A stretch of 22,363 bases of DNA, taken from NCBI GenBank assembly GCA_934725735.1, contig CAKVCP010000026.1, positions 1 to 22,363 on the forward strand, in the 5' to 3' direction. The notes below the pieces were generated by a model. It had not been told where the DNA came from, did not search any database, and was given only the letters and a program-made list of their open reading frames with translations. Of the stretch, positions 6,088-13,800 are shown in pieces. The stretch is from an uncultured Thermoguttaceae bacterium. Its GTDB lineage: Bacteria > Planctomycetota > Planctomycetia > Pirellulales > Thermoguttaceae. A program made the position numbers and the translations under genes. Every line of letters starts with the position of its first letter. Positions within the stretch are counted from its first letter, which is position 1.

Positions 6088-9000
6088 TCATTCCAGAACG
6101 TTGGGGATGGGCGTTCTCTCCGCGTCGGCGGGATCGAGCGCTTCCACTACGTAGGCGGCGACGTCGTCAAGCCATACTTCGCCGACGCCCGACATGGCGA
6201 AACGCACTCGCATGAGCCCGTCGCTTGTCGAATGACGATAGAAAGCGAAGCGTTTCCACTCCGTCGCCTCTTGGAATCGCAGCGCTAACGCGCGTCCCCC
6301 TTGATTGTCGTAAATTTCGAATCCGTCGACCGAATTCGTGAGTTTTTTCGGAATGCGTATCCAGCCCTGAACGCAAATTAACTGTCCGACTTTAGAGGGA
6401 AACTCCGTTTCGACCTCGACGATATTGCCTTCGATTTGCTGAGGGATTCTCTTCGCGGCGACGTCGTCGATCGGTTCGACGACGAGCTTGAGCGCTGAGC
6501 TCGATTCCTTTCTTCCGCCCCCCGACGGATCTTGATTCGCGTCGTACGAGTAGGACGACGCGCGTCCTCGAAGGACGTTTGTCTGACGCGATTGTAGCGT
6601 CCACCCGTTGTCGGCAAGACTTTGCGCGTGTTCCATATCCCCCCCGCGAATGAGGTTTTCGTCATTCGCGCGCAATTTCCCCGAGAGGAGTTTGTCGTAT
6701 AGTTCGAGATAGGCGGGCATATCGTAAAACGAGGCGGAAAGTGGAGTGACGGGCTTTGTAAGTTCGTTTCGCGTCGCCTCGCTCCAAAATCTCCGTTCGA
6801 TATTTCTAATTTCGCGCGTCGCGCGTTCCGCGACGAGATAGGCTTGGGAAAAATCACCGCGTCTTAGGAATATTTCAGCGGAGTCGATCTGATCCCCGAC
6901 GCGCTGAACCACCTCGCCGAGCGCCGGCGCATGGGGCGCCGATTTCGGGAAATATCCGTGTTCTTCGACATATCTGAGCGCGTAGACGGTTTGTTCGTAA
7001 AGGTCGAGCCTCTTTCGCGCTAACCCGACGGCGAGGGTGGCGAGTCGCTCGCCAAAAACGGGCGCGCGTTCCGAGAGCTTTTGACTCATCGAATCGGACT
7101 GCGTGAAGAAGAGGAGCGAGTTCATGGAGCCTTCGTCGAGGGTGAAATAACATCCTCCGGCGCGTCGACGGGAGACGATTTTTCTCAGCGCGCCGGGCGT
7201 GAGCAGGTCGGGGGAGTATCCTTCGCGCGCGGGAACGGTGGCGGTGAGATTGTTGACGGCGTCTTGCCCCATGACGTACTGGTTGTCCTTGTCGGTCGAA
7301 ACGGGGACGAAGAGGAGGGAACGCTTCGTTTGAGAGACGATTCCCTTGATATTCGGATACGACGTTTTGAGCAACTCTTGATCCGGATCTCCGAGCGCGA
7401 ACCATGGTTCGACGAGTAGCAATTCGAGATTGATCGATTCAAGCGCGGCGGCGCGGTACTGCGTTTTGTGATCCTTCGCGTCAAGAGGAGAGTTCGAAGC
7501 GAAGAATAGTCCGCGACATTTGGCGAACATCGAAAACCTGACGAGTTGTCGAATCTGTTCGTATGAAACGACGCCGGGGGTTTCGTCCGCCATTCCGCAG
7601 AATTGTCGCTGTAGGGTGGCGGAGATTGTCGGCTGCGTTTGGACGATATTCCAGAAGACGGCGCGGGTATTCGTCGCGAGATTTTGAATTCTCACGAGCC
7701 AGTTCGCGTAATCGTTGAGATCGAGGGAAGAGAGGAGAGGTTCGCGATTGAGGAGGATCGCGTCTAAAGCTCCTTCCTGGGAAAAGCGATCGATTCCCGT
7801 TTTGACGGATCCGACGATAGGTCGACGTAGCGGATCGAGGCGTCGCACGAGCATGAGGTCGTTTCGAACGTTCTCGGCGGCGTTTTCACGCAGTTCTCCG
7901 CCGATGTACCAGACGAGAACGGGATCATAGGCGCTTGGAACTTCCTTTCCGGCAAAGAAGGCGTTGGCGGCTTCCCGCGTCATGTTCTGTTTGGGAGAGG
8001 CGAGCGCGTCGGCGTTTGGCTCTGCGGCGTTTTTCTTCAACGCGTCGATTCTTGCGACGTCTTTGTTTGAGACGAGTTGCGAACCGATGGGAGGGGCGGC
8101 GATAAGCCATACGCCAACCTCTTGGGCGTCGCTGAGCTGTCGCGCGGTCGGCGCTTCGTGGAGCCATATCGCGTTGAACCCGAGTCCTTTAAGAAACTGG
8201 AATGATTCTCCTTGATACTCGACGGCGCGTATGGAATAAACTTTTTGATCGGAGCGGGTTTCGAGCTGTCCGTCGTGGAACTCGACGTCGGCGACAAGTC
8301 TTTCGGAGGGGCGCCGGAAGGAGTCGACGATCGCGTCTTCAGGACGTTCTAGAGTTCCGCTCCCGACGACTAAAGATTGTTGGACGGGAGGGACGGGGAG
8401 CTCGTTCTGGGATTGGGCTGATTCGTCGAAGGCTACGGAGACGACCTGGTTTTTATTCGTCGCGTCTGCAAAATTGGTCTGCTCGACGCGGTCGGGGAAT
8501 CGCGTTTCACGCGAGGGACTGAGCGCGAAGAGTTCTTCCGTCGGTCTGACGGAAAACGCGCCGTTTCTGTTGAGGAATCGCGAGGCGGCGTAGAAGGTCG
8601 GTTTCGCGTCGGCGCCCTCTGAAAGAAGGTCGTTTTCCGCAGGAGACGGCGCGTCTTTCTGCGCGCGCGCGTCCGATGTAAAGGATAACTTGCGCTTCTT
8701 CTTTTCGTTGACTTTTGCGACGTCGATAGCGAACGGCTCCCGTTCGTAGAGATCGTTTTCCGAGAAGTCCTGGGCTCCAAAAACCGGGGTGTTGGAGAGT
8801 TTTAAACGACATCCTTGGAGATTAAGGGGGGTGAAGGCGGCGTCTTTTTCCCAGACTTTCAGGGAATCGATAGAGGGGGGAAGAGGGTTGGCGATTTGAA
8901 GATCGTCGATCCAGAGAGAGTATCTTCCTATGCGCGCTTCGGAAACGAGGAGGAGTTGTCTAACGTACGCGCATTCCGTATTGACGGGGAGTTTATATTC

Positions 9001-9564
9001 TCCGCGGAGGGACTGGGCCGTGCTTTCTAGAGTATTCGCTAATCCCGCCGGGAAGTCGAGGCGTTGCCATTCTCCCGGCTTTTTGTATGCGGAACCCGGG
9101 ATCATCGCGACGAGAGGTTTTCCGTCGTCGGGACGCAGCGTCTTTGGGAAAACGACGAGCGCGGCGAGCGCGACGCCCGGACGGTCGGAGCGGATCCAGA
9201 GGGACGGTTCGACGTCGTTGTAAACGGAAGGATAGTCGACGTAATGGGCGAGGATGACGACGCCCGGATCTTTGACCTCGTAGGAGATGAACTCGGATCG
9301 CGCTCCTTCGTAGGCGTAATTTTGGACGCGACGGTGCGTTCGCAACTTGACGTCTCCGTCTTGATAGAGATAACGCCAACTAACGCCGTCGGACTCAAAA
9401 TCTTCGCGCCAAATCGAATCGGGATTTTTCTTCTCGAATCCTCGATCGTCGAGAAGATACCCTGAGAATCCCGTTGGCTTGTCGACGGCTCCCAAGGCGT
9501 AGCTAAGGAGCGCGCCGCAGAGCGCGTATGAGACGAACAACAGGGTGAAAAAATAACGTTTCAT
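6088..9564 (-). CDS. Large exported protein: jelly-roll ends, glycosidase-like centre
   Basis: A 1158-residue exported protein with a signal peptide (MKRYFF, cleavage near Leu-Gly-Ala at 26). Residues about 50-225 resemble a carbohydrate-binding jelly roll (REDFESDGVSWRY start, ending RYSLWIDDLQI). Residues about 230-430 are poorly conserved in appearance and probably disordered. Residues about 440-700 resemble a glycoside-hydrolase TIM barrel: GLGFNAIWLHEAPT, then EVGVWLIAAPP, then a strand ending Val-Trp-Tyr-Ile-Gly-Gly-Glu-Leu. The last element matches the clan A pattern in which the Glu (about residue 557) is the acid/base. The C-terminal 185 residues look like a second binding module (NLIRGGDME start, GEVWLDDVAAYV end). 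The ATG at 9562-9564 was chosen over an adjacent TTG because a GAAGG/AGGAGG stretch lies 8-12 bases upstream. It is a single-gene unit with its own terminator. A polysaccharide-binding or -cleaving role is inferred; I cannot name the family or find a clear second catalytic acid. Confidence 0.75.
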   Translation of the reverse strand: MKRYFFTLLFVSYALCGALLSYALGAVDKPTGFSGYLLDDRGFEKKNPDSIWREDFESDGVSWRYLYQDGDVKLRTHRRVQNYAYEGARSEFISYEVKDPGVVILAHYVDYPSVYNDVEPSLWIRSDRPGVALAALVVFPKTLRPDDGKPLVAMIPGSAYKKPGEWQRLDFPAGLANTLESTAQSLRGEYKLPVNTECAYVRQLLLVSEARIGRYSLWIDDLQIANPLPPSIDSLKVWEKDAAFTPLNLQGCRLKLSNTPVFGAQDFSENDLYEREPFAIDVAKVNEKKKRKLSFTSDARAQKDAPSPAENDLLSEGADAKPTFYAASRFLNRNGAFSVRPTEELFALSPSRETRFPDRVEQTNFADATNKNQVVSVAFDESAQSQNELPVPPVQQSLVVGSGTLERPEDAIVDSFRRPSERLVADVEFHDGQLETRSDQKVYSIRAVEYQGESFQFLKGLGFNAIWLHEAPTARQLSDAQEVGVWLIAAPPIGSQLVSNKDVARIDALKKNAAEPNADALASPKQNMTREAANAFFAGKEVPSAYDPVLVWYIGGELRENAAENVRNDLMLVRRLDPLRRPIVGSVKTGIDRFSQEGALDAILLNREPLLSSLDLNDYANWLVRIQNLATNTRAVFWNIVQTQPTISATLQRQFCGMADETPGVVSYEQIRQLVRFSMFAKCRGLFFASNSPLDAKDHKTQYRAAALESINLELLLVEPWFALGDPDQELLKTSYPNIKGIVSQTKRSLLFVPVSTDKDNQYVMGQDAVNNLTATVPAREGYSPDLLTPGALRKIVSRRRAGGCYFTLDEGSMNSLLFFTQSDSMSQKLSERAPVFGERLATLAVGLARKRLDLYEQTVYALRYVEEHGYFPKSAPHAPALGEVVQRVGDQIDSAEIFLRRGDFSQAYLVAERATREIRNIERRFWSEATRNELTKPVTPLSASFYDMPAYLELYDKLLSGKLRANDENLIRGGDMEHAQSLADNGWTLQSRQTNVLRGRASSYSYDANQDPSGGGRKESSSALKLVVEPIDDVAAKRIPQQIEGNIVEVETEFPSKVGQLICVQGWIRIPKKLTNSVDGFEIYDNQGGRALALRFQEATEWKRFAFYRHSTSDGLMRVRFAMSGVGEVWLDDVAAYVVEALDPADAERTPIPNVLE

Positions 9565-9642
9565 CAAATAAACCTTCCTCCTGGCGGGAGTATAGAGAAA
9601 AGGAAACGCGGTTGCAAGATCGAGCGATTGGAGGAAGGGGAT

Positions 9643-9678
9643 AAAAAAAGACGACCGACTTGTTAGTCGATCGTCTTT
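9643..9678 (-). terminator. Intrinsic terminator of the secretin gene
   Basis: AAAGACGACCGAC at 9647-9659 and GTCGATCGTCTTT at 9666-9678 form a 13-bp stem that is fully paired only on the - strand, where the one imperfect position is a G-U pair. Seven T follow on the - strand. It lies 38 bases after the secretin stop codon. Confidence 0.88.
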
Positions 9679-9715
9679 CTCTAAGATTTCGCTCTAAGCT
9701 AAGATTCTTTCAATC

Positions 9716-12700
9716 TCATTTAGCGGCGTTCTGGCCGGTGGCGAAGGCTTCTTCTTCTTCCTGGATGATGATGCGCGGGGTGACGGTCATGAGCATGCTC
9801 GTGGTTTCACGTCCGATAGCGCTGTTGGAGAAGAGTCTCTTGATGTAAGGAATCTTGCTGAGGATCGGGACGCCGCCTTCATTACGACCTTCGCTGAGTC
9901 GCTTGATACCGCCGAGGAGAGCGGTTCCGCCGTCAGGCACGTTGACCGTGGTGTAGACGGAGAAGGACGAGGTGATCGGTTCCTGGATCGTGGTACCCTG
10001 ACTGACGATTTCCGAACCTTTGTTTTCGGTTCTTTCGTCCGTGACGCTTTCGAGGATGCTACTTCCCTTGCTAGCGGAGGTGTTGCTCGTGGAGACGGAG
10101 TCGGTTCCTTCGAACTTATAGGTTCTGTCGTTGTCGGTGATCTTGCTGAAGAAGGGGACGACGGTCATTCTGACGTACTTACGATCGGGAGAAGCGGTCG
10201 CCTGAACCGTCATGAACTGACCTTCGTTGATGATCGTGATGACGGGTTGCTGAGCGACGGCGAAGTCTCCGACGACGGGGATAACCGTGCTGACGTAAGG
10301 CACGCTCGTGGTGTCGCTGATGCTCGCGGTTTGACCGTTGAACATCGTGACTTTTGGAGCCTGAAGGACGTTGGTGCGGGAGTCGGATTCCGCAGCGGAG
10401 ACAAAGAAGTAGGATTCAATGTCGCTCAAGATCGCGAAACCTAACTGAGCGCCGATCGACGGGTCGTAGTTTCCGAACTGCGGAACGGCGAGGCCGTAGC
10501 TGTTCTGGGAGAAGTTGACGTTCAGGTTGTCCGTAAAGGGCTTTCCAGTGGCGCTACCGTCGTAGATACCGTAGACGCCCTTCTTAGAAGGAGTGAGGGT
10601 ATCGTTGTCGTTGTCGACAGAGGCGCTCGCGGCGTCGGACGGCTTGAAGGAGAGGTTCATGTTGACGCCGATTCTTTCGAAGTATTCGTCGCTGATCGTG
10701 ATGAATCGAACTTCGACGGCGACCTGGAGGTCGTTAAGGGCGCGGAGCTTTTCGAGGAGCTCGCGAATCTCTTCGTGGTTTTCTTCCGTTTGACGAATCG
10801 CCAGCGTGTTGTTGAGTCCGAAGAACTGAGGCTCCGATTGGAGGGTTTCCCAGCTTTCGGGATCGACGACGGAGGTGATGAGGTTGATGAGTTCGCTCGG
10901 GTCGTTCATGCTGCCGCCTTGACCGGTGGAGATAGGCGCGTTGGCGCCGCTCGCCTGGATTTGAGCGGTGATGTTGGGCGAGAGGAGAGTCGAAGATCCG
11001 CCGAAGACGGTGTTGTTGAGTCCGGAGATCGTCGAGCTCGACCCGTGCAGACCGCGGTTAGCGGCTTGCTGGTAGGCGCGAGAGTAACTCGATTCCATCG
11101 ACAGAGGAGCGACCGTGTTATTGAAGTTGGGGACTCCGATGACGAGGTCGGCGACGGGATAGTATTTGACAATAGTCTTGCTCGAGCGCTTGTTGGTCGC
11201 CGTGATCGTGAGGACTTCGTCTTCAACGATGTAGGTGAGGTTATAAGGCGCGAGAACGTGCTTGAGGTAGTTCTTGAGCGAGATGTTCTGGAGATTGGTG
11301 ACAATGTTCATGTCGGAAGTGACGCCCATTTCGGAGAGCGCGGCTTCGTCGAGCATGATGTTGATACCGGTGTTGGAGCGGATGAAGTCGACGACGACGT
11401 CAAGAGGGGTCGGCTGATCGAAGGGGAGGGAGATCTGCATATCGAGCTTGCGGAGGATCTCCATATCGGCTTCGGAGCGGCTTGAACCAGGATTGACGCT
11501 CTGACGCTGCTTGGCGCGGTTCCAAATCTTCTGATCGAAGACGAGAGGATTCGCGTCGTCCACGAGAGAGTAAGCGGAATTTTCGACGTCGTTGAAGGAC
11601 TTGAGGACGCGTTCGTTCTTCGTTTCCTTTAGACTTTCGTTGAAAGCGACTTGACCGCCCAACTGAGCCTTCTGGATCATCTGGATCGCGACGACGTTGT
11701 TATGAGAGTAATCGCGACACTTCTTAGCGAGGATGAGCGCTTCTTCGTATCGTCCTTCTTCAATGAGGTCGTTGAACTTCTCCGTGTCTTCGGCGAGACG
11801 ATTCTGAATATCGAGCTCGTTCTGACGCTTTTCGCGCATATATTCTTCAACGTCGCGATTCTTCGTGGCGTTTGCGATACGCGCGCCGTTGACGTCGATG
11901 AATTTTTCCGTGTCGGCGATAGCCATGTCGACGGTATAGGAGAAGTGAGCCTTGAGGGCGGCGTCAAGCTGAGAGGATTCGATTTCCGTTCGAAGCTGCT
12001 TGAGGTCGGCGAGGGCTTCCTTCGGTTCGGTTTCGCGCACCTCGTTCTGCTTCGCGATGAAGGCGGCGATCTCGTTTTGGACCGCGTCGGGCTGCTGCGT
12101 CAAGTCAATGCCGGTCTGAGAGACGGCGACTTCGGGCATACTTGCGACGGGATTGTTGAGTTTGGCGATCGAGTCGTTGATGTGACGGATCGTCGCTTGA
12201 TCGAGTTCGGCGGAGTAACGGAGCGCGTCGCGATAGTTCTTGAGAGCGAGAGCGTTATTCCCCTTAGCGACGGCTTCGTCGGCTTCCTGAACGTAGAGGT
12301 ACCCGGCGCTTTCACCCTGAGAGATACCGGGGACGGTGGCCTGCACCTGACGAACGGCGTTGGAGCGCGTGGAGGCGACTTCGCGAAGGAAGGTTGCGGG
12401 GGAATCGCCGCCGGCAAAAGCGCTCTCGGGCACGCCGAGGCTTTGCATCTGTCGAGCGATCGCTTCCGCGCGTTCGACCTGACCGTTTGCGGCTAAGGAG
12501 CGCGCCTCCTGAAGCTTGGCCTGAATGGAGGCGACCTGTCGTTTTGTCGCTTCGGAGAGCCCGGTCAAAGGAGCGGACTGATTCGCGACGGGAGTCGACG
12601 CGAGACGATCGTCGTTGATACGAGCGAGGACGGAGTCGACGTCCATCTTGCGATTGAGCGTGGCGACGTCGAGGGTGACGTTCAACTTGCTCGCTTCGGC

Positions 12701-13219
12701 GACGAGCGCTTCAGCGGAATCGAGATCCTGGCAACGACGGAGCGCTTCAGCTTGTTCGAGGTAATTTTTGGCAAGTTCGCGCTTTACGGTTTCCGTCATA
12801 CCTTGCGAACTTGCGGCGTCGCTAATCTTTTTGAATTGTTCGATAAGCGGCGTTACATACTCCGGTCTATCGCTAGCTGGGGTGTAAGCGGCGTTAAGCG
12901 CTTTCGCCTCATTGACAAATCGCGTGGCAGAGACGACGTCGCGACTCATAAGAGAACGACGCGCCTTGAGCAGAAGCTCTTGACTGCGCACGAGCGTAGG
13001 ATAGGTAGCGGAGTCAGCCGTGCCGTTGACAACAACGGAACCGGCAACCGGGGTTTGCGCGTAGACGCTGGGCGAAATGCCGAGCGTAAAAGCCGCCGAG
13101 CCAAAGCCCAACGCAACCGCCAACAAACCAGTCTGAATCTTTTTGGTTGGTTCCAACACGATACTCCTTTCGAGACTCGTAGATTTACGCATAGTGTTAC
13201 GAGTGGCGCCAATAGTCAT
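9716..13219 (-). CDS. Secretin (type II/III secretion or pilus outer-membrane channel) with long helical N-terminal region
   Basis: A 1167-residue outer-membrane secretin. An extended signal peptide ends Val-Tyr-Ala at residue 54. Residues about 70-560 are Ala/Glu-rich helices with TPR-like and coiled-coil character (for example 380-500). Residues about 593-690 match an N0/STN-type periplasmic domain (LPFDQPTPLDVVVDFIRSNTGINI, later YLKHVLAPYNLTYIVEDEVLTI). About 770-830 is a second N-domain. The pore-forming secretin domain spans about 835-1152, with TNVLQAPKVTMFNGQTA at 949-965, VPDGGTALLGGI at 1094-1105, and VPILSKIPYIKRLF at 1117-1130 near the end. Start: GGGAGG lies 6 bases before the ATG. 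GspD proteins are usually about 650-700 residues, so the N-terminal helical region is a large addition. No secretion ATPase or platform gene is adjacent. It may serve the DUF1559 pseudopilins, which is inference. Confidence 0.92.
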   Translation of the reverse strand: MTIGATRNTMRKSTSLERSIVLEPTKKIQTGLLAVALGFGSAAFTLGISPSVYAQTPVAGSVVVNGTADSATYPTLVRSQELLLKARRSLMSRDVVSATRFVNEAKALNAAYTPASDRPEYVTPLIEQFKKISDAASSQGMTETVKRELAKNYLEQAEALRRCQDLDSAEALVAEASKLNVTLDVATLNRKMDVDSVLARINDDRLASTPVANQSAPLTGLSEATKRQVASIQAKLQEARSLAANGQVERAEAIARQMQSLGVPESAFAGGDSPATFLREVASTRSNAVRQVQATVPGISQGESAGYLYVQEADEAVAKGNNALALKNYRDALRYSAELDQATIRHINDSIAKLNNPVASMPEVAVSQTGIDLTQQPDAVQNEIAAFIAKQNEVRETEPKEALADLKQLRTEIESSQLDAALKAHFSYTVDMAIADTEKFIDVNGARIANATKNRDVEEYMREKRQNELDIQNRLAEDTEKFNDLIEEGRYEEALILAKKCRDYSHNNVVAIQMIQKAQLGGQVAFNESLKETKNERVLKSFNDVENSAYSLVDDANPLVFDQKIWNRAKQRQSVNPGSSRSEADMEILRKLDMQISLPFDQPTPLDVVVDFIRSNTGINIMLDEAALSEMGVTSDMNIVTNLQNISLKNYLKHVLAPYNLTYIVEDEVLTITATNKRSSKTIVKYYPVADLVIGVPNFNNTVAPLSMESSYSRAYQQAANRGLHGSSSTISGLNNTVFGGSSTLLSPNITAQIQASGANAPISTGQGGSMNDPSELINLITSVVDPESWETLQSEPQFFGLNNTLAIRQTEENHEEIRELLEKLRALNDLQVAVEVRFITISDEYFERIGVNMNLSFKPSDAASASVDNDNDTLTPSKKGVYGIYDGSATGKPFTDNLNVNFSQNSYGLAVPQFGNYDPSIGAQLGFAILSDIESYFFVSAAESDSRTNVLQAPKVTMFNGQTASISDTTSVPYVSTVIPVVGDFAVAQQPVITIINEGQFMTVQATASPDRKYVRMTVVPFFSKITDNDRTYKFEGTDSVSTSNTSASKGSSILESVTDERTENKGSEIVSQGTTIQEPITSSFSVYTTVNVPDGGTALLGGIKRLSEGRNEGGVPILSKIPYIKRLFSNSAIGRETTSMLMTVTPRIIIQEEEEAFATGQNAAK

Positions 13220-13257
13220 CCCTGACCTCCCAGATTCTCCGGAAGAAAAAAATCAGT

Positions 13258-13484
13258 GAAAAAAATCGTCTTTCGTCGTTTTGCTTGAGGGCGTCGATCC
13301 TTCGGCGGTTGCCCCTCGCGCTTGACTTCGAATTGCTGGCGACTTGCTCCATCGAAAAACTGATGATTCCCAAAGCCGCTCAAAGGCTCTCGCCTCCGGG
13401 CGACACGATTCGAGACACTCCCGAATCTGCGGTATTCTCGCCCCTTTCGTCAATACCGAAAGGATGCGGAACACCCACTTTTTC
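13258..13484 (-). ncRNA. Candidate structured RNA or structured leader of the secretin mRNA
   Basis: Read on the - strand, the segment is closed by a long-range stem. GGGUGUU (13470-13476) pairs with GACGCCC (13289-13295), and AUCC-U-UUCGG (13456-13465) pairs with CCGAAGGAU (13297-13305). Inside are GGUAUU/AAUACC (13452-13457 with 13431-13436), a 9-bp hairpin with a GUG loop (13407-13427), UCGCC-CGGA-GGCGA (13390-13403), and AGAGCC/GGCUUU (13372-13390). The last two share base 13390, and the closing stem shares two bases with GGUAUU, so not all form fully at once. Three pairs are G-U only on the - strand and would be A-C mismatches on the + strand, which fixes the orientation. The promoter candidate at 13491-13519 would start transcription close to 13484. 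A run of U at 13258-13265 follows the structure. No known class was recognised; a 6S-like RNA or a regulatory leader are both possible. Confidence 0.42.
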
Positions 13485-13490
13485 CTAATA

Positions 13491-13519
13491 ACTATAATCG
13501 TATTTCATACGATATATAA
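13491..13519 (-). promoter_or_regulatory. Promoter candidate with a perfect inverted repeat as its spacer
   Basis: On the - strand, TATAGT (13491-13496) is a good -10. The 17 bases upstream (13497-13513) are a perfect inverted repeat ATCGTAT-TTC-ATACGAT, and beyond it TTATAT (13514-13519) would be a weak -35. A repeat filling the spacer is a geometry typical of regulator-controlled promoters. It would drive the structured RNA and then the secretin gene, with about 265 bases between transcription start and the secretin ATG. Confidence 0.45.
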
Positions 13520-13766
13520 TTAGCCAAAAAATCGCGTTTTTACACGCTTTCTTGGAATTTCCACAGGATAACGTCTAAAACGAACTCACTAATTGATCTT
13601 AATTGACGCAATGTAGGTCTTTTTACACGTTTTAATCCTCCTGTTACTCTGTTTTATCGGTAGAAACGTTACGACGTATAAGAAAAAAGGGGGATTTTTT
13701 AGAGAAATTCACAGATTCTTCATACTTGTTATTATCTGTCTATAGAGCATAATCAGGCGCGCTTGA
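13520..13766. other. AT-rich gap upstream of the secretin promoter
   Basis: No gene is visible between the promoter candidate and the kinase terminator. The stretch is AT-rich and contains two similar words, TTTTTACACG followed by C/T-TTT, near 13537 and 13620, about 83 bases apart. They may be regulator-binding sites or chance. No tRNA or transposon feature was found. Confidence 0.3.
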
Positions 13767-13797
13767 GAAAAAAAAGAGGAGCGACGCGGCTCCTCTT
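13767..13797 (-). terminator. Intrinsic terminator of the ECF-kinase operon
   Basis: A perfect 9-bp stem (AAGAGGAGC at 13774-13782 with GCTCCTCTT at 13789-13797) with a 6-base loop is followed on the - strand by eight or more T. It begins 4 bases after the kinase stop codon. Confidence 0.92.
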
Positions 13798-13800
13798 CGT

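Noticed and set aside
10775..12496. Open frames of 236 and 281 codons on the + strand inside the secretin gene
   Set aside because: They are shadows of the secretin; their products are Val/Gly/Arg/Asp-rich and low in information.
13283..13320. tRNA-like T-loop (GGATCGACGCC) on the - strand
   Set aside because: The 5-bp T-stem does not pair, and there is no D-arm or acceptor stem at the required distances.
13253..13474. Possible 73-residue protein upstream of the secretin
   Set aside because: It starts with GTG, has no ribosome-binding site, shows no family features, and the DNA is better explained by paired RNA segments.
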